64,000 bases of DNA from Pelobacter sp. UBA6812 (GTDB taxonomy: Bacteria > Desulfobacterota > Desulfuromonadia > Desulfuromonadales > Syntrophotaleaceae). This document shows positions 26,921 through 36,338 of the stretch, one piece after another; within the stretch, counting starts at the first letter, position 1, and every line of letters begins with the position of its first letter. The position numbers and the translations under genes are program-made. The notes below the pieces were generated by a model that was not told the origin of the DNA, searched no databases, and saw only the letters and a list, made by a program, of their open reading frames with translations. The stretch is taken from NCBI GenBank assembly GCA_002452265.1, contig DKEW01000086.1, positions 112,933-176,932 of the forward strand. The letters run 5' to 3'.

Positions 26921-28171
26921 TCAGGCGAGATGAAACTTTTTGAACAGGCGTCTGAACGACGGAGATTCTCTTACGGCGTCAAAAGATTTATCGGATTGGG
27001 CCTCCAGAAGCTTGGCCGGATCATGGGCAGCGGCCTGACCAAGCGACTGTACCGCCTTGCGAACCTGCCCCTGCTGCGCGTAAATACAGGCCCTGCGGTA
27101 GGCTATCTCCGGATTTTCGCCTTGTGCCAGAACCGCGTTAAAACAAAGGATAGCCTCCTCATACCTGCCAAGTTTCATAAGCACCAGCCCCTTGTGGCCC
27201 AGAGCCTTTCGGTCATCAGGAAAGCTGGTAAGGCATTGTTCCAAGGCCACCAGGGCGCCATTCAGATCCCCCTGACTTTCCAACAAAAGACCTCGACAGC
27301 ATGCGATTTCCGGGCGAGTCGGATCGGGAATTCCCGCCGTTGTAAGAGCCTGCCAACTTTCATCCCAGTGTCCCAGTTCATTGAGAACTTCCGCCTTCTG
27401 CAACAAGGCTTCTAAAAATCCCGCATCAATAATCAAAGCCTTGTCCAGGTCATGCAGTGCCTCTTTCAGGCGCTGTTGTCCCCGTAAGGCCAATGCACGA
27501 TTATACAGATACAGGGTACTGTTGGGAGAACATCGTATGGCGTCGGAAAAAGCTTCGATCGCCTCTTCATCGTGCCCCAGGCCGACAAGGGCCAACCCTT
27601 TGCCGTTCAGAGCAGCAGCATTATCAGGATCGCCCTGCAATATCGCTTCAAAACTCGCAAGTGACTCCTGATAGCGCCCCATGCGGTTTAAAGTACACCC
27701 ACGGTTGAAATAAACGTCGTCCGTGTCGGGAAGCCGCCGCAAGGCCTCCTGGTACATGGCCAGCGCTTCTTCTGATTGCCCCAGGGCATCGAGGACGTTG
27801 CCAAGATTCAAGTAGATCTCAGGAAAATCAGGCTGCAGCTCCAAAGCCCGCCGGAGATGATATAAGGCATTCACATAGTCTTTGCGCCTTTCCAACAAGG
27901 CACCGATATTGTGATGCAGTGTTCCATGCGCAGGTTCAAACCGCAAGGCTTTACGATACAAAGCCATGGCCTTGCTCTCATCCCCCTGGCCAGCAGCAGC
28001 CAGGGCACATAAGTGCATGGCCTCCACATCCAGGGGATGATCCTCAAGCCAGGCCTCGCCGAGCTCCAGCGCATGTACCAGATCACCCTGTTGAAAGGCG
28101 ATCTGGGCCATTTCCAGAAGGTCACGCTCTTCATCGGAGTAAAAAGGATAGTCGTCAAATTCGTCGTTCAT
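26921..28171 (-). CDS. Large TPR-repeat protein
   Basis: A 416-residue cytosolic protein made almost entirely of about ten TPR units, e.g. GTLHHNIGALLERRKDYVNA, EIYLNLGNVLDALGQSEEAL, DVYFNRGCTLNRMGRYQESL. The N-terminus is acidic (DEFDDYPFYSDEERDLL). There is no signal peptide and no enzymatic domain, so it is probably a protein-interaction scaffold. The ATG follows GGAG. Whether it works with the downstream copA is unknown. Confidence 0.88.
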   Translation of the reverse strand: MNDEFDDYPFYSDEERDLLEMAQIAFQQGDLVHALELGEAWLEDHPLDVEAMHLCALAAAGQGDESKAMALYRKALRFEPAHGTLHHNIGALLERRKDYVNALYHLRRALELQPDFPEIYLNLGNVLDALGQSEEALAMYQEALRRLPDTDDVYFNRGCTLNRMGRYQESLASFEAILQGDPDNAAALNGKGLALVGLGHDEEAIEAFSDAIRCSPNSTLYLYNRALALRGQQRLKEALHDLDKALIIDAGFLEALLQKAEVLNELGHWDESWQALTTAGIPDPTRPEIACCRGLLLESQGDLNGALVALEQCLTSFPDDRKALGHKGLVLMKLGRYEEAILCFNAVLAQGENPEIAYRRACIYAQQGQVRKAVQSLGQAAAHDPAKLLEAQSDKSFDAVRESPSFRRLFKKFHLA

Positions 28172-28286
28172 TGCAGCTCCGATATCTCTAATAAAAATTC
28201 TATCTCTAACTCAGGCGACAGCCCATTATAGCAATTTTTCCTGAACGGAGCGTCATTTTCAGCAGAACAGGATGAGAATGAATGGA

Positions 28287-29396
28287 TTATGCGATCATCG
28301 ATTGAAAAAGTTTGTCATAGCGCGATGACTGCGAGTGCCAGTCGTAACCCTCTACCCATGAACGTGGGTTTTGCCCATCCATCACCGAGGGATCAGCCAA
28401 CAACGCCCGCAAACCATCGAGCAATTCCAGAGGAGTGTCATACAAATGCCGGTCATGCCATAGCGCCGGAAGATGTTCCGGATAGGCAAGGCGCCGCGGC
28501 AGCAAAGGCCAGGTTTGACAATACATGGCTTCAACCACGCTGATTCCGAAAAAATCATGGATTGACGTGACTGGCAAGATATCAGCCCGCCACAACCAGC
28601 GCGCATATTCGTCAAAATTTTGTGCATAACCAAAATGAACAATGCGATCCCCGAGACGTTGCTGAGCCTGCTGAAAAATATCGGGTGTCTCGGCGAAAGA
28701 CTCCCCGAGTACCGCTACTTCAAAAGGCCAGCCCTCATCCGCAAGTACGAACAAGGCTGAAAAGAACGCCTCCGGATTTTTATCGTATTCCCATCGATGA
28801 TTCCACAGAATCAACGGACCGGATTTGGAAAGAGCCTTCTCTTCCCGGGAAGCATCCAGCAGACGTAAATCGAGCCCCAGAGGCAACACCTGGCTTTTAT
28901 CACGAATACGCATGACATCGTCCATTTGTCGACAATCGGGAAAACGTTTTAAAAAACGGGGCAACGCCTCAAAAAAGGCATCATGGTGGTAACGCGAATT
29001 AAACAGAACGGCATCAGCGGCCAAGGCACTGGTAAAGTTCAGAAATGCGTAGTGAGCATCGCGCTGTTGACCGGGATCGGCGTCGCGGGGCGACCAGGGA
29101 TAGGTCAATTGATTTTCGTGAAAATATAGAACCGATGGTACTGCACCACAACGATGACGGGTCAAACCCTGGAAACAGGCCAGATCGAGCATATCGGTCG
29201 CAAGCAGCAAATCGACCGGGGTTTCTTCAGCCAACCACTGACCGGCCAGGGTTACAGCACCGCCGTGCATACGCCATTTCCAGTGTCGACCCGGCAGCCC
29301 CAGAACCTGCACCTTGTGACGGCTGCATGCGGCATACTGACTCGCCCAAGCGGCATGCGACCCGGCCATGTACGGTTCCAGCAACAGGATATTCAT
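28287..29396 (-). CDS. DUF3524 glycosyltransferase, tRNA-queuosine mannosyltransferase-like
   Basis: A 369-residue protein of the GTDC1/DUF3524 family. The N-terminal domain opens ILLLEPYMAGSHAAWA, with LPGRHWKWRMHGGA and FHENQLTYPWSPRD, the signature segments of this family. The C-terminal GT-B part has LILWNHRWEYDKNPEAFF and the nucleotide-sugar site ISVVEAMYCQTWPLLPRR. In animals this family (QTMAN) puts mannose on queuosine-34 of tRNA-Asp; bacterial members are far less studied. The assignment is from family motifs; substrate and donor in this organism are inference. The start is ATG 29396. Confidence 0.8.
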   Translation of the reverse strand: MNILLLEPYMAGSHAAWASQYAACSRHKVQVLGLPGRHWKWRMHGGAVTLAGQWLAEETPVDLLLATDMLDLACFQGLTRHRCGAVPSVLYFHENQLTYPWSPRDADPGQQRDAHYAFLNFTSALAADAVLFNSRYHHDAFFEALPRFLKRFPDCRQMDDVMRIRDKSQVLPLGLDLRLLDASREEKALSKSGPLILWNHRWEYDKNPEAFFSALFVLADEGWPFEVAVLGESFAETPDIFQQAQQRLGDRIVHFGYAQNFDEYARWLWRADILPVTSIHDFFGISVVEAMYCQTWPLLPRRLAYPEHLPALWHDRHLYDTPLELLDGLRALLADPSVMDGQNPRSWVEGYDWHSQSSRYDKLFQSMIA

Positions 29397-29484
29397 CAAA
29401 TCTCCGATGATCGGACTGTTTGTGTACCGTGCAGTTAACCGCAGCGATTAATCGCATGGATCACCTACCTCAGAGGGAGAGGTA

Positions 29485-30012
29485 TCAGGCCGTTACCTTG
29501 AGCAGATAGTCCCGGTAGATGCGGAAAAACTCCTCGGAAAAAAGCACAAACAATACCCTCTCGGGCAGTTCGTTGTCCTTTAGAAAATCGCGCACTGTAT
29601 CGATCGCAATGCGACAGCCTTCATCCACGGGATACCCGTAAATACCGCAACTTATAGCAGGAAAAGCCACACTGGCCAGGCCATACTGGCGCGCCAGTTG
29701 CAAACTGGTACGATAACATGATGCCAGCAGCTTTGGGTCTTCAGGGCGACCATGATACACGGGACCGACCGTATGAATGATATAACGCGCGGGCAGCCGA
29801 TATCCGCCGGTAATTTTTGCGTCCCCCGTCTCGCAGCCTCCGAGGGTACGGCATTCCTCGACCAAATCCGGACCGGCGGCACGATGAATGGCCCCATCAA
29901 CCCCACCCCCTCCAAGCAGGCTACGGTTCGCCGCATTAACGATGGCATCGACCTGCAGACGGGTAATGTCTCCTACGAGCAATTCCATTCTTCCGAAAAT
30001 TTCCCGCTTCAT
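29485..30012 (-). CDS. Macrodomain ADP-ribose / O-acetyl-ADP-ribose hydrolase (YmdB-like)
   Basis: A 175-residue single macrodomain. GDITRLQVDAIVNAANRSLLG and GGGVDGAIHRAAG give the ADP-ribose site with the catalytic Asn and Asp; AFPAISCGIYGYPVDEG forms the phosphate loop. The class removes acetyl or ADP-ribose groups (O-acetyl-ADP-ribose deacetylase) and can reverse ADP-ribosylation. GAGG precedes the ATG. It sits 24 bases after a DUF4388-like gene; no ADP-ribosyltransferase or sirtuin is in the window. Confidence 0.92.
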   Translation of the reverse strand: MKREIFGRMELLVGDITRLQVDAIVNAANRSLLGGGGVDGAIHRAAGPDLVEECRTLGGCETGDAKITGGYRLPARYIIHTVGPVYHGRPEDPKLLASCYRTSLQLARQYGLASVAFPAISCGIYGYPVDEGCRIAIDTVRDFLKDNELPERVLFVLFSEEFFRIYRDYLLKVTA

Positions 30013-30036
30013 ACCGCGTCCTTTCCTCCGGTTTGC

Positions 30037-30690
30037 TCAACCGGCATGCAACAAGGCTTTATCCCAAAGACTCCCCGGATCAAGTTCCTGAAAAAAATCG
30101 GGCAGATCCCACTCGGGAACCCCGGCAGAACAGATTACATCGATTTTAGCCTCCGGTTGCCATGCCACTGAGGCAGTAAGATCGGCAGTGGTCATGATAC
30201 CGGGATGCCCATCATGAAAAAATCCGAGAAAATGGCCTGAATCCATCAGAATAATCGCTACCTCATCCCCCGCTTGAACATGCAACCCACCGCTGAAACA
30301 ATCAGACTTCAACCGTTGGAGCAGAAATGGAATATCCAGCAATTCGCGATGTTGCCCCTGATAGAGCGTCTTTCCCTCGATAAGATTGAATATTTCAGCG
30401 GCAAGACCTGGCTCCAATCGATAGATGTCCAGGCAGGCGTGACCCGACAGTGACGCTGAAAAAATATGCTCAAGAGCAACTTCGCCATCCAGAACATCAT
30501 CAGGCATACGGTAGCGGATCACTACCAACTGGCCACGGAAAAACAACAGCAGACCACGGCCACAATCGGCTGCAAAATTCAGGTAACCGGTAAAATGACC
30601 GTCGTGCAGTTTTTGGAGCACTTCATGCCAGTCCATGCCAAGGGTACGCCCCCTCTCTTTGACCGGTTTGCCTCGGGGTAATACGATCAT
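30037..30690 (-). CDS. DUF4388-like protein of unknown function
   Basis: A 217-residue protein. It begins MIVLPRGKPVKERGRTLGMD, and the segment DWHEVLQKLHDGHFTGYLNF looks like the first strand-helix of a DUF4388 (PATAN-like) domain, found in Geobacter-type signalling proteins. GLLLFFRGQLVVIRYR and a second half with VAIILMDSGHFLGFFHDG suggest a duplicated beta fold. No catalytic motif is visible. ATG 30690 has GGAGGATCC directly before it. The family call is tentative. Confidence 0.65.
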   Translation of the reverse strand: MIVLPRGKPVKERGRTLGMDWHEVLQKLHDGHFTGYLNFAADCGRGLLLFFRGQLVVIRYRMPDDVLDGEVALEHIFSASLSGHACLDIYRLEPGLAAEIFNLIEGKTLYQGQHRELLDIPFLLQRLKSDCFSGGLHVQAGDEVAIILMDSGHFLGFFHDGHPGIMTTADLTASVAWQPEAKIDVICSAGVPEWDLPDFFQELDPGSLWDKALLHAG

Positions 30691-30753
30691 GGATCCTCCA
30701 TAAAACATGACAAGTCCCATCCTTGGGATTTTCTGTACGGGACACGTACTCTT

Positions 30754-32682
30754 TCAAGCCGTTTCTTCAAGGTGTAGCTCTTCCCAACGTTGGTAAAGAT
30801 CGGCAATTTCATTCTGCAACGCTTCGTAATCATCCGCAACCTGTCGGGATCGTTGGGGATCGTCATACAGTTGGGGATCGGCCATGGTGGCTTCCAATTC
30901 GGCCAGTTTCTGCTCACCTGCTTCAATCAACGTTTCGATTTCGGCAAGTTGCTTTTGCCTCCGGCGCTCCTCGCGTTTGGCAACTTTGCGATCTTCATAG
31001 GAAGCTGCAGAGGCCGAAGACGCATGGTCTCCCCCAACAACGGCAGCAACCTGGCGTTGTTCCACGCGCTCAGCCGAATGACTGAGATCACCGCCGGCGG
31101 CCTTGCTACGCAAAAAATCCTCGTAATTGCCCATATGGGATACGGCACATCCGCCGCCAACCTCAATAATCCGCGTCGCCAGACGATCGACAAAGTAGCG
31201 ATCATGGGATACGAATACCATGGTCCCCTGGTAAGCCAGCAAAGAACGCAACAGAACATCTTTGGATTGCAGATCAAGATGGTTCGTCGGTTCATCCAGT
31301 AACAGCAAATTTGCCGGCCGCAACAGCAACATGGCCAGAGCCAGACGATTGCGTTCACCGCCGGAAAGTACCGAGACCGGCTTATACACGTCATCCCCGG
31401 AAAACAGGAAAGAGCCGAGTATGTCGCGTACCCGCGGTACCATGTCAAAAGGTGCTGCAGTAGTCAACTCCTCCAGAACCGTACGGGAAGGATTCAACAC
31501 TCTCGCCTGGTCCTGGGCAAAATAAGCCAGATCCAGGTTATGACCTTCCCTCCGGATACCACTGCGCGGTGCTTCGGAACCGGCCATCAAACGCATGAGA
31601 GTTGACTTGCCAGCACCGTTCGCACCAACCAGCGCCACACGTTCACCCCGCTCGATCGTCAAAGAGACACCCCGCAATACGCTTAATGGACCATAGCCTT
31701 GTTCAATGTCTTCCAGTTCCAAGGCAACCCGTCCGCCTTTGGGGGGAACAGGAAACTGAAAAGCAATACTTTTACGCTCGGGAGGCACTTCAATGCGATC
31801 GATCTTTTCAAGTTGCTTGATGCGGCTCTGTACCTGGGTTGCCTTATTGGCCTGATAACGGAAGCGGCTGATAAAGGCTTCGATACGGGCAATCTCTTCA
31901 TCCTGGCGCATACGTGCAGCACGCAAGGCGCTGATGCGCTGTTCACGCTCCACAAGATAAGCGCTGTAATTACCGCTATACTCGGTTAAGGCACCGTTCC
32001 AAAGTTCAACGATACGATTTACTACCCGATCGAGGAAAAACCGGTCATGGGATACCAGCACCACGGCAAACGGATAGTCGGCCAGATAGTTCTCGAGCCA
32101 GTCCCGTGCCGGCAGGTCCAGATGGTTGGTCGGTTCGTCAAGCAACAGCAGATTGGGACGCTGCAGCAACAGTTTGGCCAGGGCGATACGCATCTGCCAA
32201 CCACCGGAAAACTGCTCGCAGGGTTTTTGCCAGTCGCTTTCGGAAAATCCTAGACCGCCAAGAACCCGGCCGATCTCCGACTCGATGGCATAACCGCCCC
32301 GATGACGGAAAACATCCTGAACCTCGGCGTAACGTTCCAGCATAGCCGGCGGGCTGTCGACACCGATTTGCTCCTCAAGCGATCGCAGTTCGGCTTCCAG
32401 GGCCATGAGCTCAGTCAGAGCCGAGCGCACCTCATCAAACAGGCTGAGACCAGCATGCACCAAGCCATCCTGCGGCAAATAGCCGATAGATGTCCCCTTG
32501 GCACTCTGCACCTCACCACCATCGATCGCCACCTCTCCGGCAAGAACCCTTAGCAGGGTAGTTTTACCCGTACCGTTCTCTCCGCAAAGACCAATGCGGT
32601 CGGCAAGCCTGACATGCCAGTTAATACCAGCGAACAGACGCCTGTCTCCAAAATCCTTGATAATATTTCTCAGTTGCAGCAT
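30754..32682 (-). CDS. ABC-F family ATPase
   Basis: A 642-residue soluble protein with two ABC domains and no membrane part. Walker A GENGTGKTT near 34-42 and GANGAGKST near 350; signatures FSGGWQMR and LSGGERN; two Walker B motifs LLLLDEPTNHLD. The linker between them (about 235-300) is the basic P-site tRNA interaction motif. A C-terminal coiled coil (about 540-642, KREERRRQKQLAEIETLIEA) resembles YheS/Uup-type proteins. ABC-F proteins act on ribosomes, either as translation factors or in antibiotic resistance; the length and the coiled coil favour the housekeeping type. Confidence 0.93.
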   Translation of the reverse strand: MLQLRNIIKDFGDRRLFAGINWHVRLADRIGLCGENGTGKTTLLRVLAGEVAIDGGEVQSAKGTSIGYLPQDGLVHAGLSLFDEVRSALTELMALEAELRSLEEQIGVDSPPAMLERYAEVQDVFRHRGGYAIESEIGRVLGGLGFSESDWQKPCEQFSGGWQMRIALAKLLLQRPNLLLLDEPTNHLDLPARDWLENYLADYPFAVVLVSHDRFFLDRVVNRIVELWNGALTEYSGNYSAYLVEREQRISALRAARMRQDEEIARIEAFISRFRYQANKATQVQSRIKQLEKIDRIEVPPERKSIAFQFPVPPKGGRVALELEDIEQGYGPLSVLRGVSLTIERGERVALVGANGAGKSTLMRLMAGSEAPRSGIRREGHNLDLAYFAQDQARVLNPSRTVLEELTTAAPFDMVPRVRDILGSFLFSGDDVYKPVSVLSGGERNRLALAMLLLRPANLLLLDEPTNHLDLQSKDVLLRSLLAYQGTMVFVSHDRYFVDRLATRIIEVGGGCAVSHMGNYEDFLRSKAAGGDLSHSAERVEQRQVAAVVGGDHASSASAASYEDRKVAKREERRRQKQLAEIETLIEAGEQKLAELEATMADPQLYDDPQRSRQVADDYEALQNEIADLYQRWEELHLEETA

Positions 32683-32910
32683 GGCTCTTTTTATAGCACA
32701 ATAGGAGCTCAGGTAAAACCTCGAAAGAGACGAGCCCTCACAGAGAACTCATGCAGAACTCATGCGCATCTGGACCTCAGTCTCATTGACTCATTAAACA
32801 AATTGGTTATCGGGGTTTTCCCACCATTTTCAATGTATGCTGTCGGGCGCCAAGCCCTGACCATATATAAGTATTAACGGTTTTTTCGTACCGTGTACTC
32901 CAAGCGATCA

Positions 32911-33015
32911 CCACCGCCTATAGGGCCGGTGGACCGATTCGTCCGGAACGGAAAAACTGACATGCCGAAACATTTTCGGCCCTCACCCATTTAGTGGCTG
33001 TCGCCCGCGACAGTC
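32911..33015 (+). promoter_or_regulatory. Structured 5' leader of the RNase E/G gene
   Basis: Three hairpins follow each other before the start codon: CCACCG/CGGTGG (32911-32932), GCCGAAA-CAT-TTTCGGC (32964-32980, 7 bp perfect) and CTGTCG/CGACAG extendable to 8 bp with one G-U (32996-33015). The last ends just before GGAAGGA and the ATG at 33028. RNase E is known to autoregulate through leader hairpins in E. coli; a similar role here is inference. Confidence 0.6.
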
Positions 33016-33027
33016 GGAAGGATTTTC

Positions 33028-35562
33028 ATGACAAAAAAAATGCTCATCAACGCAACTCATCCTGAGGAGCACAGGGTTGCCATCGTTGAAGACGGAACCC
33101 TGACAGAGTTGGATATTGAAATATCCGGCAAAGAACAAACCAAGGGCAATATTTACAAGGCCGTCGTAGCCCGTGTCGAAACGGGACTACAGGCGGCCTT
33201 TGTCGATTATGGCAGCGAGCGCCTCGGGTTTCTTCAGATCGGCGAAATTCATCCGTCTTTTTTCCAGGCCGCTGAAGAACGCACTGAACAAGGGAAAAAA
33301 CCACGAATCAACGACCTGCTAAGACGCGGACAGGAAATCCTGGTACAGATCGTCAAGGAAGAGCGTGGAACCAAGGGTGCCGCCCTGACGACTTATCTGT
33401 CTCTCCCGGGACGGTATATGGTTTTGATGCCGGAATCCGATACCAAGGGTATTTCACGTAAAATCGAAAAGGAATCGGATCGCAAAAAGCTTAAAGAACT
33501 CATGAATAGCCTGGAAATCCCCGAGGATATGGGCTATATCGTGCGAACCGCCGGCAGCACCCAGAAAAAAACCGACCTTAAACGCGACGTCGACTACCTG
33601 CTGCGCTTGTACAATAAAATCCAAACCCTCTCCAGCACCACTAAGGCACCCGCCCTTGTTTACAAAGAATCCAACCTGGTTATCCGCTCTATCCGCGACT
33701 ATTTCAGTGATGATATGGACGAAGTTCTGGTGGATGACGCCCGGGTGTCCGCCGAAGCACGTGATTTTTTCCAGGAAGTAATGCCCGAATATGCCGAACT
33801 GGTCAAACTGCACCAGGAGCGCCGACCTATTTTTGCCCGCTATCAGATTGAGGAGCAGATCGAATCGATCAGCAAAAACAAGGTTATGCTTCCATCTGGT
33901 GGGTCCATCGTCATCGATACCACCGAAGCCCTGGTAGCCATCGATGTCAACTCTGGGAAAATGGCCAGCGAGCAAGGGGTTGAAGCAACCGCTTATAAAA
34001 CCAATCTTGAAGCGGCCATCGAAACCGCACGGCAGTTACGCCTGCGTGATCTCGGGGGCCTGGTGGTCATCGATTTTATCGACATGCGTGACCGCAAGCA
34101 TATCCGCGAAGTGGAAAAGACCCTCAAGGATGCCATGAAGATGGATAAGGCCAGGGTCAGCATCGGACGCATCAGCCAGTTCGGACTCCTCGAAATGAGC
34201 CGTCAACGTATAAAGGCAGCCCTCGCTGAAGCATCTTTTGAAGTCTGCCCACACTGCAACGGCAGTGGCAAAATCAAGACGGTCGAGGCCCAGTCCCTGG
34301 CGTTTTTACGCCGTATTCATGCCGGACTCGCTAAGGGGCATGTAGGACGGATAGAAGCCATGGTCCCCTTGGATGTCGCCAGCTACCTGCTCAACAACAA
34401 GCGCTCTGAACTTTTAAACATAGAACAGACCAACGATATCCGTATCCATATCAGAGCTTGCCCTGAATACTTGAACAGCCAGGGTGAGGTTGAATTTCAC
34501 AAACGTGAAAAAGAATCGGCACAAGCTGCGGCCTACATAGAAGCTACCCATGTAATGGCTGAAACCAATGATATCCAGCCAACCGAAGAGGCCGATGTCG
34601 AAGAAAAACCGGCAAAACGCAAACGCCGTCCGCGCAGACGCCGTAAATCCTCTTCCGCGGAAAATGCCAACGGTCAGGAGGTTGCGGCAGACAGCACCGA
34701 TGAAACAGCACCAGCTTTGCCAGTGAGTGTTGAACAGGGCCAGGCTGCAACGTTAACCAACGAAACACCCCCAGCATCAGCGGAAGTAGCCCAGGAACCC
34801 GGAATGGAACCAGCACCGGCAACTCCCGAAGGTGCAGCGATTCCTGCCGAGCAGCCACAAAAACCTACAAGACGGCCTCGACCCCGTCGGCGGAAGCCCT
34901 CAGCCAAAAGGGCGAATACTCAGCCGGAAGCTCAGCCGGAAGCTCAGCCGGAAGCTCAGCCGGAAGCTCAGCCGGAAGCTCAGCCGGAAGCTCAGCCGGA
35001 AGCTCAGCCGGAAGCTCAGCCGGAAGTTAAGCCGGAAGTTAAGCCGGAAGTTAAGCCGGAAGTTAAGCCGGAAGTTAAGCCGGAAGTTAAGCCGGAAGTT
35101 AAGCCGGAAGTTAAACCGGCGGCCAGAAAGCGCACCCCGGCCAAGAGTCGCGAAAAAACCATACCGTCGGATATGGAGAAAACACGACCGACCTCTACCG
35201 CAGACGCAGCACCCATTGCACAAGAGAGCGCTGTTGAAGAACCGGCGGCAAGCAAGCCACCCGCACGGCGCCCCCGACCGAGGCGCGCTGCGAAACCTGC
35301 CGCAGATACCATGGTAAACACGGATACAGAAGCAACCGTTGAAACACCTGTCAAAGAAAAAGCTGTGGCTACTCCGAAACGTCGCACTACGACCAAAAAG
35401 GCTGATAGCGACCTGAAAAATGCCACAAAAGTAGCCTCCGAAGCCAACACAGAGGAACCCCTCAAGAAAAAGCCGGCACGCAGACCTCGTAAAACTGCCG
35501 CTAAAGCAGTCCAAGAAACTGTAAATACAGAGTCAGCTCCCGACAAAAACAATGAGGCGTAA
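33028..35562 (+). CDS. Ribonuclease E/G family endoribonuclease with tandem-repeat tail
   Basis: An 844-residue protein. The catalytic core (about 1-510) has an S1 domain (FVDYGSERLGFLQIGEI), the metal Asp residues in VAIDVNSGK and VVIDFIDMRDRK, and the zinc-link CPHCNGSGK. The remaining 330 residues are low-complexity and rich in Lys, Arg, Pro and Ala, with basic blocks (KRKRRPRRRRKSSS; RRPRPRRRKPSAKR) that should bind RNA. In the middle are 16 four-residue repeats (QPEA then KPEV). RNase E uses such a tail to scaffold the degradosome; no partner site can be named. The antisense and out-of-frame open frames over the repeat are artefacts. Confidence 0.94.
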   Translation: MTKKMLINATHPEEHRVAIVEDGTLTELDIEISGKEQTKGNIYKAVVARVETGLQAAFVDYGSERLGFLQIGEIHPSFFQAAEERTEQGKKPRINDLLRRGQEILVQIVKEERGTKGAALTTYLSLPGRYMVLMPESDTKGISRKIEKESDRKKLKELMNSLEIPEDMGYIVRTAGSTQKKTDLKRDVDYLLRLYNKIQTLSSTTKAPALVYKESNLVIRSIRDYFSDDMDEVLVDDARVSAEARDFFQEVMPEYAELVKLHQERRPIFARYQIEEQIESISKNKVMLPSGGSIVIDTTEALVAIDVNSGKMASEQGVEATAYKTNLEAAIETARQLRLRDLGGLVVIDFIDMRDRKHIREVEKTLKDAMKMDKARVSIGRISQFGLLEMSRQRIKAALAEASFEVCPHCNGSGKIKTVEAQSLAFLRRIHAGLAKGHVGRIEAMVPLDVASYLLNNKRSELLNIEQTNDIRIHIRACPEYLNSQGEVEFHKREKESAQAAAYIEATHVMAETNDIQPTEEADVEEKPAKRKRRPRRRRKSSSAENANGQEVAADSTDETAPALPVSVEQGQAATLTNETPPASAEVAQEPGMEPAPATPEGAAIPAEQPQKPTRRPRPRRRKPSAKRANTQPEAQPEAQPEAQPEAQPEAQPEAQPEAQPEAQPEVKPEVKPEVKPEVKPEVKPEVKPEVKPEVKPAARKRTPAKSREKTIPSDMEKTRPTSTADAAPIAQESAVEEPAASKPPARRPRPRRAAKPAADTMVNTDTEATVETPVKEKAVATPKRRTTTKKADSDLKNATKVASEANTEEPLKKKPARRPRKTAAKAVQETVNTESAPDKNNEA
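34921..35112 (+). repeat. 16 x 12-bp coding tandem repeat
   Basis: Eight copies of CAGCCGGAAGCT, one hybrid CAGCCGGAAGTT and seven copies of AAGCCGGAAGTT follow without any other change. They encode QPEA x8, QPEV x1 and KPEV x7 in the RNase E/G tail. Perfect identity within each block points to recent copy-number change by slippage. Confidence 0.98.
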
Positions 35563-35608
35563 TAAATAATCCTTTCCAAGGATGAACCGCCCACCTCATA
35601 AGTATCAA

Positions 35609-35646
35609 CAAAAAAGGCCGCAGCAAACGCTGCGGCCTTTTTTTTA
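35609..35646. terminator. Bidirectional terminator between RNase E/G and Smr genes
   Basis: A 9-bp stem GGCCGCAGC / GCTGCGGCC with loop AAAC, flanked by seven A and eight T, serves the two convergent genes. The Smr stop codon lies in its right arm flank. Confidence 0.95.
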
Positions 35647-36336
35647 TGAATTTTTCAGTGAAGATCTCAAATACACGACTAACGCTCCATCTCCACCATA
35701 CCGTGCCGGGGCACGCCCCCATTCGACCACCCAGGCTGTTGCATCATGGGATAGATACTTTTCCATGTCGTCGCGCAGTACGGGGCCTTCACGAGACCCT
35801 TTCCCCCGACCGGTAATAACAAGGACGGTCTTATAACCCTGGTAAACGCTATCCTCAAGAAAATAGCCAACCTTCTGTCGTGCTTCCTCACGGGTTGCGC
35901 CATGCAGGTCGAGCTGCGCCTCGGGTACCAGTTTCCCCTGCCGCAACTGTTTCATGCGCCGCGGCGAGGCATGCGGTTCCTCTTCCTGCGGCAATTCATC
36001 CCTGAAAACAGTGTCCATATTGCCAAGGGCGGTAAGAAATAGTTCTTGATCCGACACGGGCATGGAGACATGCTCGGGTATGGGCTCCGATTCCAGGGGT
36101 TCCGGCGGCAAAGGCCGGCCAGGCTCATCCCCATGACGCTTGTCAACCTTCAACATAGTCATTTCCCGCTCAAACAGGGAGCCATCATCGACGTCTTCTT
36201 CCTCTTCAGGCTTCTTTTCTATGTTTTTAACAGAAGAAACCGCATGGTCGGAAACGATAAGCCCCTTCAATGTTTTGAAGGGGCTTTCTTTAAATTCACG
36301 GGTGCTGTTGTTTTGCTGTTTTTTTTTGCGAGCCAC
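35644..36336 (-). CDS. Smr-domain protein
   Basis: A 230-residue protein with an acidic, probably disordered N-terminus (KKPEEEEDVDDGS) and a C-terminal Smr domain: LDLHGATREEARQKV and VITGRGKGSREGPVLR are the two signature motifs. Smr domains are nucleases on branched DNA or, in the SmrB type, cleave mRNA at collided ribosomes. This layout is that of the E. coli YdaL/SmrA-like group. GTG 36336 was taken as start because AAGGCGG precedes it and the previous gene stops 2 bases before; the frame is open further upstream only by overlap. Confidence 0.88.
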   Translation of the reverse strand: MARKKKQQNNSTREFKESPFKTLKGLIVSDHAVSSVKNIEKKPEEEEDVDDGSLFEREMTMLKVDKRHGDEPGRPLPPEPLESEPIPEHVSMPVSDQELFLTALGNMDTVFRDELPQEEEPHASPRRMKQLRQGKLVPEAQLDLHGATREEARQKVGYFLEDSVYQGYKTVLVITGRGKGSREGPVLRDDMEKYLSHDATAWVVEWGRAPARYGGDGALVVYLRSSLKNS

Positions 36337-36338
36337 GA

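Noticed and set aside
34832..35594. Long open frames on other frames over the RNase E/G tail (plus 34832-35317; minus 34900-35514 and 35016-35594)
   Set aside because: They are produced by the 12-bp repeat, which is open in several frames. They have no ribosome binding site or known domain, while the RNase frame is clear.
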